NCBI RefSeq assembly: GCF_015832195.1
Contig: NC_052021.1
Span: 1,550,001-1,614,000, forward strand
Source: Motacilla alba alba
Taxonomy: Eukaryota > Chordata > Aves > Passeriformes > Motacillidae
Length of the DNA stretch: 64,000 bases
Direction of reading: 5' to 3'
The translations under genes and the position numbers were made by a program. The notes under the pieces were generated by a model. That model was not told the DNA's origin and did no database searches. It saw nothing but the letters and a program-made list of their open reading frames with translations. Each line of letters starts with the position of its first letter. The first letter of the stretch is position 1. Below, one piece after another: positions 26,274 through 41,500 of this stretch.

Positions 26274-29200
26274 TTATGGCACGTTAGAAGAGCACCTTTG
26301 TATCAGTATTGCATGGCAGGAATCACAGACCCGGACAGGCTTTGGCGAAGAGGGCAGAGGCAGCTCATTGTCAGAACAGGCATTGCAGAAGATCTCCCCA
26401 CAGTTCCTACAGTGATGCTAAATCACAGGCAGGAGATGAAAAATTGAAATTTACAATTGGATACCAACAAACAACACACAGAGCAATCCAGAATGTAATT
26501 CCTGACTCCTTCTTGGAGTCAGTCTGCAAAAGAAAATTGATCTACATCCCAAACTATGATGCAAGCCTACACAAATGATGTTTGTCTAGGATTGCACCAC
26601 AGACAGACACATGATCTTTCTAGACTTTATAGATATATATATTTATATATATATATAATGTGTGCTGAAGATTTCATTCAAACTCTGGATTAAGGATGTG
26701 TACTGCTATAGAAAAGTACAGCATGAGCAATGATACCCGAAACAGTGATTACCTCTGTCAGGTAGCTAATTGACATTTAACATGAAAAGGTAAAGGAAAC
26801 TTCCTGCACACATTAATAAAGCATGGAAATTAATGTCACATCTTACTTTAAAATTAAAAACTCCTATTGTCTTACTCTAGTATATAAAAAATGCCACAAA
26901 AAGACTTCTTTGACACATGTCAAATTCCAACAGCGTCAGAGCTCATAAGAGTTTGAGATAACAATTCCACAAAGTAGTTAAATAATTTTTAACTAAGCTG
27001 CTCCGTGAAACTTCGCTATGACATTGTTTCTTTTGAAATTAGGGCCCAGCTGCATTGTGTGTATAAAAGAACTAGAAAAATATCTCAAAAATACCTCTGC
27101 TTTTACCTGATCATTGACATTTCATGCCACACCTCAAAGATAATTATTATTTACATCATACTTGTAATAATCATTACATAATACTTGTAAACACGTTAGG
27201 AGAAATCTTGTTCACGTTTTACCTTCCTTTTGGAAAGTGAAAATTCCTTTTCACACAGCTTGCAATGAGTGGCTTCTTTGTCCTTCAACCAAACCTGGCC
27301 CTGGAGAAAAAATTATCATAATTATATGTGTCTGATGAAGTTAAGCTTTGGGCTCCAGGGGAGAAGACAAATCAAGAGCAGAACATTCACTGCCTGAATG
27401 CTCAGGGTCCTGGGACCACTGTAATGTCACAAAGACACTCTAGAGCAGCACAGGACTGTTCCAAAACACTGCAAAAACACATAGCAGAGGTGCAGAGACA
27501 ACATGCTTGAGGTGCTAAAGCTGGGCAGTGGCTCAGCTGGGAGAGCAGAAAGGCATCCAAGCCTCCAAGTGAAGCCAACATCCCTGCTCAGCACATAGGA
27601 ACAGTCCTCAAGATGCAGGGAAGCAAAAAAAAACCCACAAACCCAGGACAGTGTCAAGAATTTCCTTCTGTTTAAACCACTTAATAAACCCAGAAGCCTG
27701 CTCATCCATTCCAGTCACTTTTACCTGGACTGCTGCAACATGCCAGGTGACACACCAGATGATCAAATGTGTGCAGACAGAATCTCTGCTCTCAAGTGCT
27801 CCCTGCTGCCTTTAAGAAAATCCCAAACCTGCTGACATTACACATCATATTTTATCAGCTTTGGTGCTACAAGTTCACTTATTTCTTAGGATGATCAAAT
27901 ATTTATTGATCACTGAGAAGTACTATGCAGTTAAGCTCAGCTGGCTTCACATTCTGTCCCAGATGCACTCTGTAAATGATAGAAGGGTGTGTGCCACTGC
28001 AAGAAAAGGGCCAAAATGCACGGCTGTGCATCAAACAAGGAAAATCAAAGGCAAACGGATTTTCTCCAGGAAGTTACAAGGGAGTGTGGTTCTCTCCCAC
28101 TGGAGGAAATCATACAGTGAGTCTCTCTGGAGTAGTTGCTGTTGGAGAGAAGTCTTCTCATGCTTATGAAAGATTTCAAAAAGAACAGTTTAAAAAAAGT
28201 TTATTTTCTCAAAATGCTACTGACCTGCAACGCCTTGTTTGCTTCTTTTATATCTTCTATTTTCAGCTTTGATCTAAGGAATAAGATAATGCTACTTCAA
28301 ACTTCTACATGGTCAGTTATGCTCTAACAACTTAAAAAGCTGGTTTAGGTACTTAATTTTTAAGCCAAGTCCTCTGAAGAAGAGTACAAGACCACATTCT
28401 GTCATTTTGGAGGAAGCAGCCTCCCCACAACCATCCAGTGCCAACCCACTGAGATCTGGGTCACAGGAGACGCACGCAAAGCTCTTCCACGGGGCGTCAA
28501 AGGCCACATAAACCACAGCAGCCTACTGAGAAGGCAGAGATCGTTACATGAAGCTTCAACAGCACGTAACAGTCAGGAGGGTGCTGCTTGCCAGGTGTCC
28601 CCTTCCATCCTGAGCCTGGGCAGCTGGGCTGGCTCTGCCTGGGCTGGGGCTCATCTCCCTGCAGGGGCTGTGCTCTGGGTTTGTGCTGAGCACAGGCTGA
28701 TAACACAGGCATGTTGCTGTTGTTGCTGGCAGGGCTCACACAGAGCCAAGGCCTTTCCTGCTCCCCCCAGGGCCCGGCTGGAGAGCCTGGGGGTGATGGG
28801 AAGTGAGGGGACACAGCCAGGACAGGGGACCTCGGGGATCAAAGGGGTGTCCCAGACCATGCAGCTGATCGTCTCACTCACTAGCTAAGGTGGGGGAAAG
28901 AAGGAGGAAGGGTGGGGGGCACTGCAAGGTTTGGAGTTATGGAGTTTTGCCTTCCCAAAGCACCGTTCCACGTGATGGGCCCTGCTCTCCTGGGCGTGGC
29001 TGAACACCTGCCCAACCACGGGAAGCTGTGAATTATTTTCTTGTTTTGCTTTGCTTGCATGTGTGGCTTTTCTTTTCTCTAGTAAACTGCCTTTATCTGA
29101 ACTCTTAATGAGTTTTCCAGCTTCTGCTTTTCCAGTTCTCTCCCTGATCCCAGTGGTGGGGAAGTGAATGAGCAGCTGTGTGGGGCTTGGTGTCAGGCTG

Positions 29201-29471
29201 GGGCTCAAGAAGAGCAGCACTGCCCTGCTGTAGCCAGAGCTGTTACCTTCTCCTTGGGGCTCCTCTGAGTGTGCCACAGCTGGCAAACCAGGCAACTGTT
29301 CTCCTGCAGAACAAAGCCCAATGCCCTTCAAACTGTTTTTGTTCCAACTGTTTTGTTTTAGATTTTCTGTTCACAGCACTGTCATTGCCCAGGAGCTCAC
29401 CAGCCAAAAATAAAAATTACCAGGCCTGACCTAACTAGACACATTGACTTCTCCCAAATGGTTAGTTATCA

Positions 29472-29532
<61 letters not shown>

Positions 29533-32500
29533 CCAAACACTGTCTAATATGCATTACCACTGTACCTATTTTCCTTAATTCAAGTGTATATGACAAAAAC
29601 AATATGTATAAGGGATCACAAATAACAAAATTACTCGCTCAGCTTGGATGCCAGTTCTTGGAGAGCAGCTTCTTGGTCCTCACATATGCTTTTCAGCTGC
29701 TTGTTCTTCTCCTGAAGTTTAAGGAACTCCTTAAAACAAAACAAACAAAATACAATGAAGCCAAATTATTCTCAAATTGTGCTTGCCCTACTGCCTAGGA
29801 AGCTGCTCCTACTGAAGCTGATCTTGCTGAGAAAGCCAAGTGCATGAGTGATCCCCCACACTCCCTCCAAACCCAGCCTGAACAGCAACTGCTCAGGAGT
29901 AAACTCTCTCAGACCCCACGAGATAAAGAAACATTTCTGCTTCTGTAGCCCACTGCAGGGAGAAAATAAACCTGAGTGACTGGAGATAGAACCTGGAAAA
30001 TAAACCTGAGTGACTGGAGAGGCCAGGAGCACAGAGAGCCACAGGTCCAGCCTACAATGAGGACAGAGCTCCCAACACAACTGAGAGGGGAAAGCAAGGA
30101 TTTCATTTCTCCTTATCCAAAGTACTGAGCTCTGATCTGAGGACTAAATGGGGAGCAAAAAAGCCCATTTTTTTCTTCATTCTATTTGTGAAAACACATT
30201 AATGTAATCTTTCTCACATATTTGCAGAAATTCTTTAAAATACCATGTCTAAGTCCATAAGTAACATTGCAGTCAATTTCTAAATTACTAGCCAGAATTT
30301 GCTGCAGTATTTACTTTCTTAAGGGTAACTATTTCTTGGGTCTCTGTTCTCAGATGAGATACAGTTTCCTTTTCCTTCTGAAGATCATCCTCCAGGGTTT
30401 GCCGCCACTCTTTTTCTATCTTCAAATCTGTTTCCAGCTGAAGCCTAGAACAGGGAAAACAAAACAAAAATCACTGTGCACAACAGTATCACTTTTGAGA
30501 ACAAAACTGAGTTCATTTCTGGGTGCAACAGACTATTACCATAACAAACTATTAACTTACGTGTTTTCTAAAACAGAAATAATGTGTCAATATAATGATA
30601 TTTTAGGTATCAGTGTAATAAACAAAGCACAGTCATTTAGAAAATGCTTTTCAAAGTAAGTTTATTTAAAGGACCAGGAGTATGGCATAATTTTGAAGAG
30701 CTGACCTTTGAAATAAATGAGTAAGAGAAGACTAACCACAAAATTCTGAAGTATTTTTAAAACAAGCAAAGGCAAAGCCCCTTAACTTTATACAGCTTGT
30801 TTCTAAAATAAACCAAACCAACCAGCCACAGTGTCATTGGTGATGCAGACAACCATCGCAGGTATCTCTGATACCATAAAAGTTATTTCGTTTTACACCC
30901 TTAGAAGTGAATCTTCTATTTCAGACTAAGGTTTACGGCATTTTGAACAGAACTGAAAATAAAGGAGGAAGGACTTTAAATTACTATTTTTATTGAACTT
31001 TCTACACAGCTGAGGTTCAGCAGAAACAGGGATATAGATTCTATTGGCTTAACTGAACTTCAGCTAGAGGAGTTAGGGCTACTCTGACAGAAAACCCATT
31101 CTAGCTGGAATTTTACTCTTGGTTAAATGGAAATCTTGGTGTTTAGAATGTTATGGGGGTGGAAGCACACTGTTCAACCTTCTAGATTTAAACTGCGTCA
31201 ACACAGGAAAAGAGGAAAAATAACCTGAGAGAATTCATGCAAGGTGTTTTGATGGGAAACCTACATTCACATTAATTTTCCTGTTTTGAAACCAAACCCA
31301 CTTTTAAAGGAAAGACTTACATTTTGGGACACTACCTCAGCATCTGGCTGGAAAAGAAGTGAACATGACCTGGAGGTTTCAGAATTGCAGAATTCTAAGG
31401 CTGGGGTCTGAACTGTTCTTTTGCCCAAATCTGCAGAGGTGACTGTGGTAGTAAAGTGAACATTTGTCATGACAGTTGAACAAGTGGATTAAAATTCAGA
31501 GTTCTGAGAGAGGCAGGGGAGGGCTAATAACTGGATTGGAAATTACTAATTTTTAAGCTCCAATCTTTGTGCCAAAGATTTACTTCAATAACTGATGTTT
31601 TATCTTCCCAAAGAGAGAAAGCACCTGTCTTTACAGGGAGCTTCTAACTTTATGAACTGATTTAAATTAGTACTGAAGGATGTCACAGGAGAAAGACAGA
31701 GAGTTGGCTTTTAAATTAACTTTTATGACTCCACTGGATTTTCACTTTTTATTTCCTGTGCAGTGGTAGTTAAACCACTTCTACCTTATCCTTAAGCTGG
31801 ATCAATCAAACTATTGTGCCATTTGTGTTCAAGTCTACACTACTCCATACTTGTGGGCTTTGTTCAAAGTGTGTTTTACCACTACTCCACTACATATTTG
31901 CCCCCACTTAGGATAATTTCCTCCTGAATTAAGCTGGCACTTTTAGCCAAGAAGTAATGCTGTTCTTCCCCTTCCTTTCAAGCTGTATTTTAGAGGCACC
32001 CAAAGCCAGCTTGGCTTCCTTGGAATGACATATTTTCTTCTGCCTTGCCAGTACCTGACACAAAGATCTTTAGTATTTGCATTCTGTTCAAAACCATTTA
32101 ACAACAAGCAGCCTGCATTAGGACAGAGGACATATTGCAAATGTAGAATGTTTACTGCCATGCATTTTTCCAAACAGCAAAGAAATACTCACAGCTGTTT
32201 CTCCTTCTGGGAGAATTCGCTCTGCAGGCTTTCAGATTTATTCACATATTCCTGTTTAAGTTTCTCATCCTCGGCCTCAGCCTCCATTTGAGCCTTCTCT
32301 GCTTGCTGCAATCTGGTGTAATTCAAATCAACTTTGGGTAAAACTGAAGCTAGAACTAGGGTGTAGAGGGTGAAGAAGACAAATAAAAGAAAAATGGGGA
32401 AATAGAAACATTTCTAAATAAAAACAAAGTTTGGGGGAAACTCACAAACTCAAACGAGAAATCCATACAATGCCTAGAGAACTTAGCTCCTGGGTTTGTA

Positions 32501-35500
32501 TACAGTAAGAGAGCAACCACTCTAAGTAATAATTGTTTTATTTTATGCTCATGAATAACAGGTGCCAAAGCATGATACATATTTTAGAACTGAAGCTTTT
32601 CTTTTTCCTTTAGCATACGTTCATGTGTTATTTCTGAAGCTTTTTTCCCCCAAGTAAATTCTGTGAAAGTACTTGGCTTGCACTAATCAATCACCCATTA
32701 AGACAGGGCAGAGCACGGTGTTGTGCAAAAGCAGCTCAAAACAGCTGAGGCATAAGGTTGCATACAGAGCACTGCAATCAGACAGCAAAAGACTTGACTA
32801 GCCTAACACAACAAAATACACCCTGACAGGTCCCACTACATTTACAGAACTACCTCGACTACATCATAATTAATTTAAATAGTCTGTATTAAAAATAATG
32901 CATTCTTACACTGGTGAAAATAGCTCCATACTATAGACAAATCAAAGTTATTAATCAAGAAATGAGGGATTGTTATTTGATTTAATCTTTTCTTTCTGAA
33001 TTCCAGGTTTGTTCAGCTCTGGCTCCTCTGTGGTGGGTGCCTTGTAACAAAAGCAAATGTACTAAAAGGGGACTTGTGCTATATCATGGCCACACCTGTC
33101 TGGAGAATACAGGAGCCTGCAAAATCCCAGTGAATGTCCCCACCTGATGCTCTGTGTTCTGCAAAACTGCCTCAAGGGCGTCTCAGGTAAGTGAGAAACC
33201 AGGGAGATGGTTGACTTGTCACCTCCCAGCAGCTCCCTGAGCACAGAGTGACTCCCAGCTCCCAGTGTCAGCTAAAAAGGAGATGTGTCAGCAATACGTC
33301 TGCATTTGTGCTTCTGCTGATGAAGTTGCACCAGAGGGACTTTCCAAAAGCTGCTGGTAAACAAGTGAACAAGGCTGGAATTAAACCACCTTATCAAGGG
33401 CGCACTACCTCACTCAGCTACCCCAAGGGCCTGAAGAATGCTGCCAGTCACATCTGCAATGGTAGTGCACAGAGGCCAAGCCGTGGGAAGGGGAATACTG
33501 GGAAAGGGCAGGTCCCTCCCCAGGGCAGAAGCTGACTGAAGCTACACAAGACACCAACACCAAAAGCACGTTAAAGCCTTCCCTAAATCACAAAATCAGC
33601 TGCAGAGCTGTTTCCACAAGCAAGGCAGAAAGGGAGCTCGCTACCCAAAAGCTGCAGCATCATCCCATCATCCCCAGCCCAGCACCAGGGCTGGCCACAC
33701 TGCTGAGATTCAGGCAGACGCTGAGCTGGCTGCAGCTTGCAGCTGGATCTGGCATGCAGATGACTCTGAGGGAGACACTTGTTTGCATAGATAACACTGA
33801 GGTGGGTAAGGCTGCTGTTTCTGCCACGGTCTTCCTGTTGTTCTAGTCAGTGTTTCCGGTTTGGGTTTTCTTTGAAGACAGTTAGAAGATAGTTATTTTT
33901 CAGTAGCCAGCTCATGTTAAAGGCTGTTTCTGCTTCCAAATCAAGGAATAAGCCAGTACACAGCCATGCAGTAGAAACCCCTTCTGTATTTCTGCATCCT
34001 GTCCCCACTTTTACAAACACATCCCCTTCTGCTCCAAAACTCTAAGATCACTTTCCCAGTCAACATCCACTCCAGCCTTCAGAGCAAACATCAGGGAGTG
34101 CATCAAGGGCAGTCAGCAGCCTGAACTCTTCTTCCTGCAGTGCAGGCAAGCAGCAGCTCACAGCAGGAACAGGAGCTGTAAAGGCTGCCTAATGATGGGT
34201 GGAGGGAAGGAAAAGGGTTTGGGCACAAGCACAGCTGTTGATCTCAGTGCAGACACAGCCAGGCAGATCCTCAGCTGACAAACAGGTTGGGCAGGTTCAG
34301 GACCTGGGGCCTAACTGTAAATCCTCCTCACTGCTCCACCTCCCAGGGCAGCTGTGCTAGGCAGGAGTCACAGCTACAGAATTTGCTGGAGCCCCTCAGG
34401 AATCAGGCTCCAAACACAGTTTTGATCCACGAGGATGTTTTACCCCAGGACATCAGGGAGGTGGAACTTTAGCTGCCCAGAGGCTGGCATCCCTTCACTG
34501 AGCACACCCTACACAGATGTTGGCACCACCCACTTTTCTTACACGCATCCTTCTGAGAGAGCTCAGCTCCAACTCCTGCCACTCTGCTCAAGAAAACACT
34601 GCTAGTTACAACCACAGAACCCAACAAAGAGCGTGCTTTTGGGGTAAATACAGCCTAAAAGTGAAAGGAATAAGCAGGGGACAAGGGAAGTTTTAGCCAG
34701 AAGGGCTTCTTTTTAAATCTCTTAGTACCGAAGAACGAGAAAAATCACTAATTAGAAACAAGTGTCATAAAAATGTACAGTCAAAGTAAAGATATCTAAC
34801 CTCTTAAAATAAAATTTGACAAAGAAGTGATTCAATATCATTAGAAAACTAGCTTACATTTGCTTAATAATAGTGCAGTAATTTACTTTTTTTTTCCCTT
34901 TTTCTATTTTTTTTTAGGAGGGGTAAAGTGAGATCGGAGGTGATGTTCTTTCAGAAAACAAAACAGAACCCAGCTACGATCAGTTACAGTGCAGGATTTC
35001 TAATACCACTTTCAAGTTTGAACTGGAAAATTCTGAAGTCCTATTTTATCAGCAATTATTTCAACACAAGAGGTCTGGAGGAGCTCTCAGAATGATATAT
35101 CCTTGACAAGTTTATACTGGTGCTGAGCCTCATTGCTGGCACATTTGACGAATGACATTGCAATAGTCCTAGTTTGAGTTAACAGATCTTTGTCACTTCA
35201 TGAATGCAGTGGACAAAAATCAGAGACAGATGAAGGCAGCAAAACAGTAAAAACAAAAATTGGGATAAAAGGATAAAAAGAAAAAGAAAAAAGAGGGAAA
35301 AAGGATGTCAATAAAAGAATATTCATGTCACTAATTTTTTTAATACATAAGCATGTTTTTCATAATCAGATTTAAATGAAAAAAAAGACATGTCAAACAC
35401 CAACATGACAGGGCTTATGGATATGTTATATTTTACAATTAGAAAGATCAATGTTGCATATAAGGCCACTAAATTAAAACATGTGAATCACATCTTAGTA

Positions 35501-38500
35501 TTATGCAGTACATGCAGTCTAACCATAATGTAAATCTATATTGTAGAATTTTAGTCTTTCACTTTTCAACCTTTAAGTGTGAAAACTCATTAAGTCATTG
35601 AAAATAATGGCACTTCAAAGCAATGGACAACAATTATAACAGCTTCAGCAAACAACCAGTGATCCTTGAAGGCATTAATGTTTATATTAAGCATATGCTT
35701 AAGTATAAGCATGATTAATGCTTCAGTTTCTATTGCATTTCATTCAGGGGAGGGGAAAAAAGTAGGCAATAAGGAGTCCGAATTTTGAAACAACTGAAAG
35801 AATGACTTTTGATATCAGCATAAAAACCTAGGACCAGAAGAACGATGGTAGAGGAAGAAAACAGAAAGATTAAGTTTGTATTTAAAGTGAGTGTGTTTGT
35901 CAAACAGAAAAAAAAAAAAACAGTCCAACAGCAAAGCACTACTGAGAAGTTTCAGGAAGGTTTGGTTTAAATGTTCTAGTTCAATGTTCAATGGCAACTG
36001 TGGGAATGCAGTAAGATGTAAGGGAGTGGAGTTGTGGATAAAGAGAAACAAAGATGGGGCTGTACCTTTGTTCTAGTTGTTTCATAGTTGCATTAATTTG
36101 ATTAGTCTTATCCTCTAATCGACTAATTATTTCATTCTTTTCTTTCATAGCATCTTCAGAAACCTGTGTTACAAAAGAGGTTGAAACTGAAATTGGTATA
36201 ATTGCACCACTACCTTGTGGGGGCTTTTTTTTCAGTATTTAAAGCAGCACATGGTAAAAATCAAGTTTTGATTCTCTTTAAGGATTGCCTTCCAAAAACC
36301 CCTGAGGACAGTATGTAAAATCTTATGCCTAGAAAATGTGTAGTTTTATACTCTGCCAGTGTAGATGCTATTTCATATTTATTAAATGCTCTCCTTTGAG
36401 TTCCTTCCTTAGTTAATCACTTTAGAAGTCAAAGTTAAATTCACTGACCAAGTAGCCCATTAGAACCTTACCAGTGAAGAGCAAATAGATTAGTCCAGAA
36501 AATCACCAAGATTGTCCTGCAAATCAACCCCCCCCCAGATCCAAAAACACTGGAGAACATTTTCTTATTTTTCTCTCCAGCTCTACTTATATTTCTCATC
36601 CTCTGGTCCAGTTTCCTCACATTTGCAGATGGCAAAGTAGAATCCTCTGTCCATTATTCAATTATCTCTCCGCAGCATCCTAATATTTTCCCCCTCAATC
36701 TGCCACAGATTTGACTGGTTTCTTGTGCTGGTTTTCATAATTTATTCCCTAAATCAAATTCATGTTTTGCATAAGTAATGCACTGGTATTTGGTAATTTG
36801 TCAACTGCATTTGGGGTCCCCGAAATCCGTATTCTCCCAAAAAAGGTATTTCATTGTTAAGAGATTTTCTTAATTTGTTAACAGATCTAAAAATAAGCCC
36901 AAAACTGTAATTAGCTTTCTTCCTTTTAACATATTCTTGTCCTCCTTTCCCTACTTTGGAAGGTCAGGGTTTCTCTTCAACTCCTCACTACGTACCTACA
37001 TTCTTCTGGTTTCTTTATTCAACACAGGCCAAAAAAAAAAGTCCTTGTCACAGTACATTATCACTCTCTCTATTTCACATAGGATATTATTAGGCCATGA
37101 TCTTATCCTCATGCTCTTTTCTTCCCTAAACTCAGTAAGTGACTGCCTTAAGAACTTCTTTGTATGAAACCATGTTTACATAAGTAATGTTCCAAAATGT
37201 CAAGCTGACCCAAGAAGCACAAGGAAACCAAAACTCCAGGGAACAGCAGCATCCAACTGACCGGAATGGTAATAATGCATTTCTCTTTCTGCAATCCTTT
37301 CAGCAGTTTAACAGCAGATTGTCACTTTACCTGCAGCTTTTGGTACATTTCCACGTTTATTGCTTTAACTTCATCAAGCTGCTGCCGCAGGCCGATGAGG
37401 GTGTCCTGCTTTTCATGGATATCCTTCTCCAGCAGCTTCATGGCAAGCTCTATCTCATGTTTCATGCTAACTTGAACCACTAGCTCATTCTCCATATCCT
37501 ATAAAACACAACACAATGCAACACAAAGGATTTAAATAATTATGGAATTATTTCTTTCTGGTTTGAAACTCTAACAGAGCTGCAGCACCACCTGTTTTAC
37601 CACTTCAGAAATTCTGCCCCTCTTTACCTTTGCAAATTATCCATAAATGTGACACTCATATACTAACTTTGGGAGAAGGCAACTCACATTATAAGAATTT
37701 ACCCTGCCAATGTTGTACAGAGTTGCCCAAGTATTAATTACAAAAATAGAACTGAAGTATTTGTATTTTCACAGGAAAGATTTAGCATAGATAGAGAGCA
37801 TACAGTATTGGTAAAAGCTTACCTAAAAATTTATCCAAGGAAAATGTGGTTGTTTTTTTACTGTTCTTCAGCAACATTACTACAGAAATATTTCTGCTCT
37901 GTGAAAACTCTCTTTTTATTACAGGCAGTTAGAGAAAAGGTTACTGAAGTGAGTGAAAGGCAGCAGCTAAACCCAAGAGAAGTAGGATGTTGACACAGTG
38001 AGGGCTGTGCCGAGGGGCAGTGCCAGGAGCACCCACCTGCCGCAGCTGTGCCTCCTCGCGGAGCTGCCTGCGCGCCTCGGTGTACATCTCATCCAAGCCC
38101 TGCCTCGAGTGCTTGTACGTCTGCAGCTCTGCCTCCACGTCCACCTTGGCTGCCTGCAAACACACAGAGGTTCTGTCTTCCCTCTTCATAAGCTCTGCAG
38201 CTTGACGGCATGAATTCAATGGAGGCACAGAGCTGGTGGTAATTGTGAGTGGGGCTGCGGCCAAGGCTCATCCCCAATGGGTGCAGATGCGAAAAGCAGG
38301 CGAGCAGCACAGACAGCAACGAGCCGTGGAGTGCCCGGGTGTGCTGCCCGGCCACCAAAGGGAACAGAGGGCACACAGGGGCAGTGCATGAATGATAAAG
38401 GTATAAAAGGTTTGGCTAAAGAAGGGCAGATGCTTGCAGCCTTCTGAAAGTGTATGGTGATGCTCTGTGTGTTGCGTCCGTCTCAACTGCGACAATTCAA

Positions 38501-41500
38501 CGCTTGTGGGGAATATGAAGAAAAACTTACAAGCACATCCTCCAAGCACAGGACAAACATGGAAAGAGCTGTTTCTGCTCTGTGGCCATTGGCTTGACAA
38601 TGAGAGCTGAGTAAAACCAGCAAAACATCTATACTGCAGTACTGTCCTCCTTTGGTGTCACTTGAATACGCTAGCCATGCCTATGGTTGTAAAACAATCT
38701 CATGTCCTAGAATTTTAATTTACTTATGCCACTTAAAAAGCTCCACAGATTTAATAAGCCCTTTCCTTTATAAAAGTTGTTTCAGATTTGGACAAGTTAA
38801 ACTTACTTGAAGTTGAGATGTACAAACTTTTGAACAAAAATTAAACACGTTATGTTACAATATTAAAAGTGGTAAAACTAACATACCTCTAGATGATGCT
38901 GTGTTTTCATTAAAATCAGAGTATTTTCACTCCTTAATTGATGGTTTTCTTCCTGAAGTTTAATTATATTGTTTTTTGCTATTGCTAACTGAAAAGAAAC
39001 AAATAAAAAAAAACATACTGTGACCACTTTTGAGAGTAGAAACAAAGGAAAAATGTTCTGATTAATGCAAGACCAACACATTACCTGCTCTATTCTCCCT
39101 GCCTGCCAAACAGAGGATTAGCTGTTTTTAAAGAAAGCATGAAGCTCCTGGTTTTAATAATGAGTCACTTTCATTACACAGCAGCAGTGTGTTCAGGATA
39201 CTTCACTGTCTCATGTCTGGTGAAGAACATGCTCTCTTCTCATTGCTCCATTATGACTTAAAGACCCTCAATTCTCTTTCCTCATCCTCATCTTCTGCTT
39301 TCCACTTGGCTTCACGTTCATCCACTTCTCATTTTCTTTTTTGGGCCTCTTAGTATGTCATATGGAGCAGCTTACATAAGAAAGCCTCCCCCATATGAAC
39401 AACAAACATATTTACAGAAGATGACAATTCATAACTGGGCTCTACAGTATACAGCTTAATGTCAGAATTATAAGCCAAAGGATCAAAACAGGTGGACAGT
39501 TGGGCTGAAAGCTTATAAAGGAATCAGAATGCTCTGAGAATTAACACTCAGAAAAGATGCTCTCACTCTGTCTGGATACATTACTCCCAGAGTGAGCTAG
39601 CTGTGCCTTCAGCAGCTGAATTTAGAGTTTTCAATTTTCCCCTTCATTAACTAAAAAAGGTATGCTCTCTCTTATAAAGCTAAAAATATTGGAAACTAGT
39701 CAAGCATCAAAGATAACCAGAAATACAGGCTATAAACACAACTCCAGAAGCAGACAAGTCTGAAAGCTGTGTATAAGCATCCAGTAAACAAGCAAGAAAC
39801 AATCTTTTGGCTAAAGCTGAGGACTGGAACAGAAATTGCTTGGTGAACTACTTTCTGTCTCTTTGTAGCAACTGGTGTCATCCATTCTAGACTAGTCATC
39901 TGCACAAATCAGACTGACAGCTGGCACTGAGAAAGGATTCTCTTCTCATTTTGTCCAAAGTTGGGAATTGCAATGTTCTACAGAATTGATGTACTGATGC
40001 TAGAGGCTACCTGGCAAGCTGACTTCAAGTCCCTGCAGCTGCTGCCCCTCTCCTTTAGGCCAAAATAAAGGTATCTGAATATCTATCTTTTACAGAGCTT
40101 CCATAGCTTAAAATAACGTAAGTATATTTAGAAAACAGTCTTGCGGAGAAAACAATATGCTACACATTACTAAAATAAAAAAGTACCTCTTCAATCAGTT
40201 TAGTGTTTGATTTCTCCAGTGAGTCAACTCTTGCATGTAGACTGCTAACTGTGCTACTGAAAGGGAAAAAGAAACAATGGTATTCAAGATTACATCAAAA
40301 CTCATTCAACCAAGCTCAAAAGCTTCAATGCAAGGTACAGTAATTAATGGTTAAGAGCTGTGAGGTCTGTTCCATTACTGGAAGTTTTCCTAAATATAAG
40401 AAAATTACTCTCCTTTGTTGAACATTTATATGCTGCTTTCCAATTCCCAATGTCACCCTTGTCACTTAAACTCCTGCTTGGCTAGAACTTCCCATGCACT
40501 CTCCCTTTGCTTTATCCTCACAACCATATTGCAGACAAAAGATAAATGAGTTCTCTCCTATAGAACAAAACTAGTCTCCAGATTCTCTTCCTCCAAAATG
40601 CATTGCTTTTATAAAGTCATTTGCTTCTCTGCATTTTTTGAGATTCGTCCTCAGGCTGTCTCTTTCTTGATGCTTCTTGACTTCATTTAGGAGTCTCGCC
40701 AGAGTTTTATTGCCTTTTACTACTCTGTTGCTTTTTATAGCATCAAACTACATCCAGGCCTCTTCCATAACCCGACTGCCTATTTCTGCAGGAAGCACCT
40801 TTTTTTGAGGCTGCACTTCACACACAGGGAAACAGAAAACCTATTCTGTAACACCATTTACTTTTTCACATATTTCTCTGTGGTGTCCTCAGAAGTTGCC
40901 AGTTCATTTGGGACAGCAGGGCACAGAGATTAATGAATTTTAGGATGTCTAAACACAAACAGCTGAACTGAAATAAAATAGGAGAGTTGCTGAATCACTG
41001 ATCTGACAGGAAATTCTGTGCATAAACCAGAGCACAAGAACACACCACTGCTCTTAATTGTGATAGCTCCTTTTCTCCTCCTTGACTTTCATTTTGCTCA
41101 TATTTGATGTGCTCAGCTTTTCTGTGCTGTTGAAGGTTCCTGCTCAGTGACACCATTTCAAAGCAGAATAGCCTTACTCCGACAGGAGGCTTATAGTAAC
41201 CTGTAAGACTCTGTCCGAAATTTCTCTCATCTGCCTCACGATTTGCGTCATGACAAAGGGCAGAAACTAGGACTGCCGAAAATGTACAGGATCCTGTTTA
41301 GGTGGGAGCTTGCCAAGCTCACGAGGCCGGAGCATAGCCTCTGGCCTGCCAAGTTATTGTTCACCAGGTGTGCTTGGAGAAGGGGGCGTTGTGCCCTTTT
41401 ACCTCACCTGCATCGCTCTGCAACAGTGATCCTGGAATCTTCCCAGGTCCCAATTTGGCTGGACCTCTGAGATGACCTTTTCGTGATCCCCATGGAAAAC

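Noticed and set aside
28497..29331. Frames of about 100-150 codons on both strands
   Set aside because: They fall in or beside the degenerate LTR and show no viral or host protein similarity.
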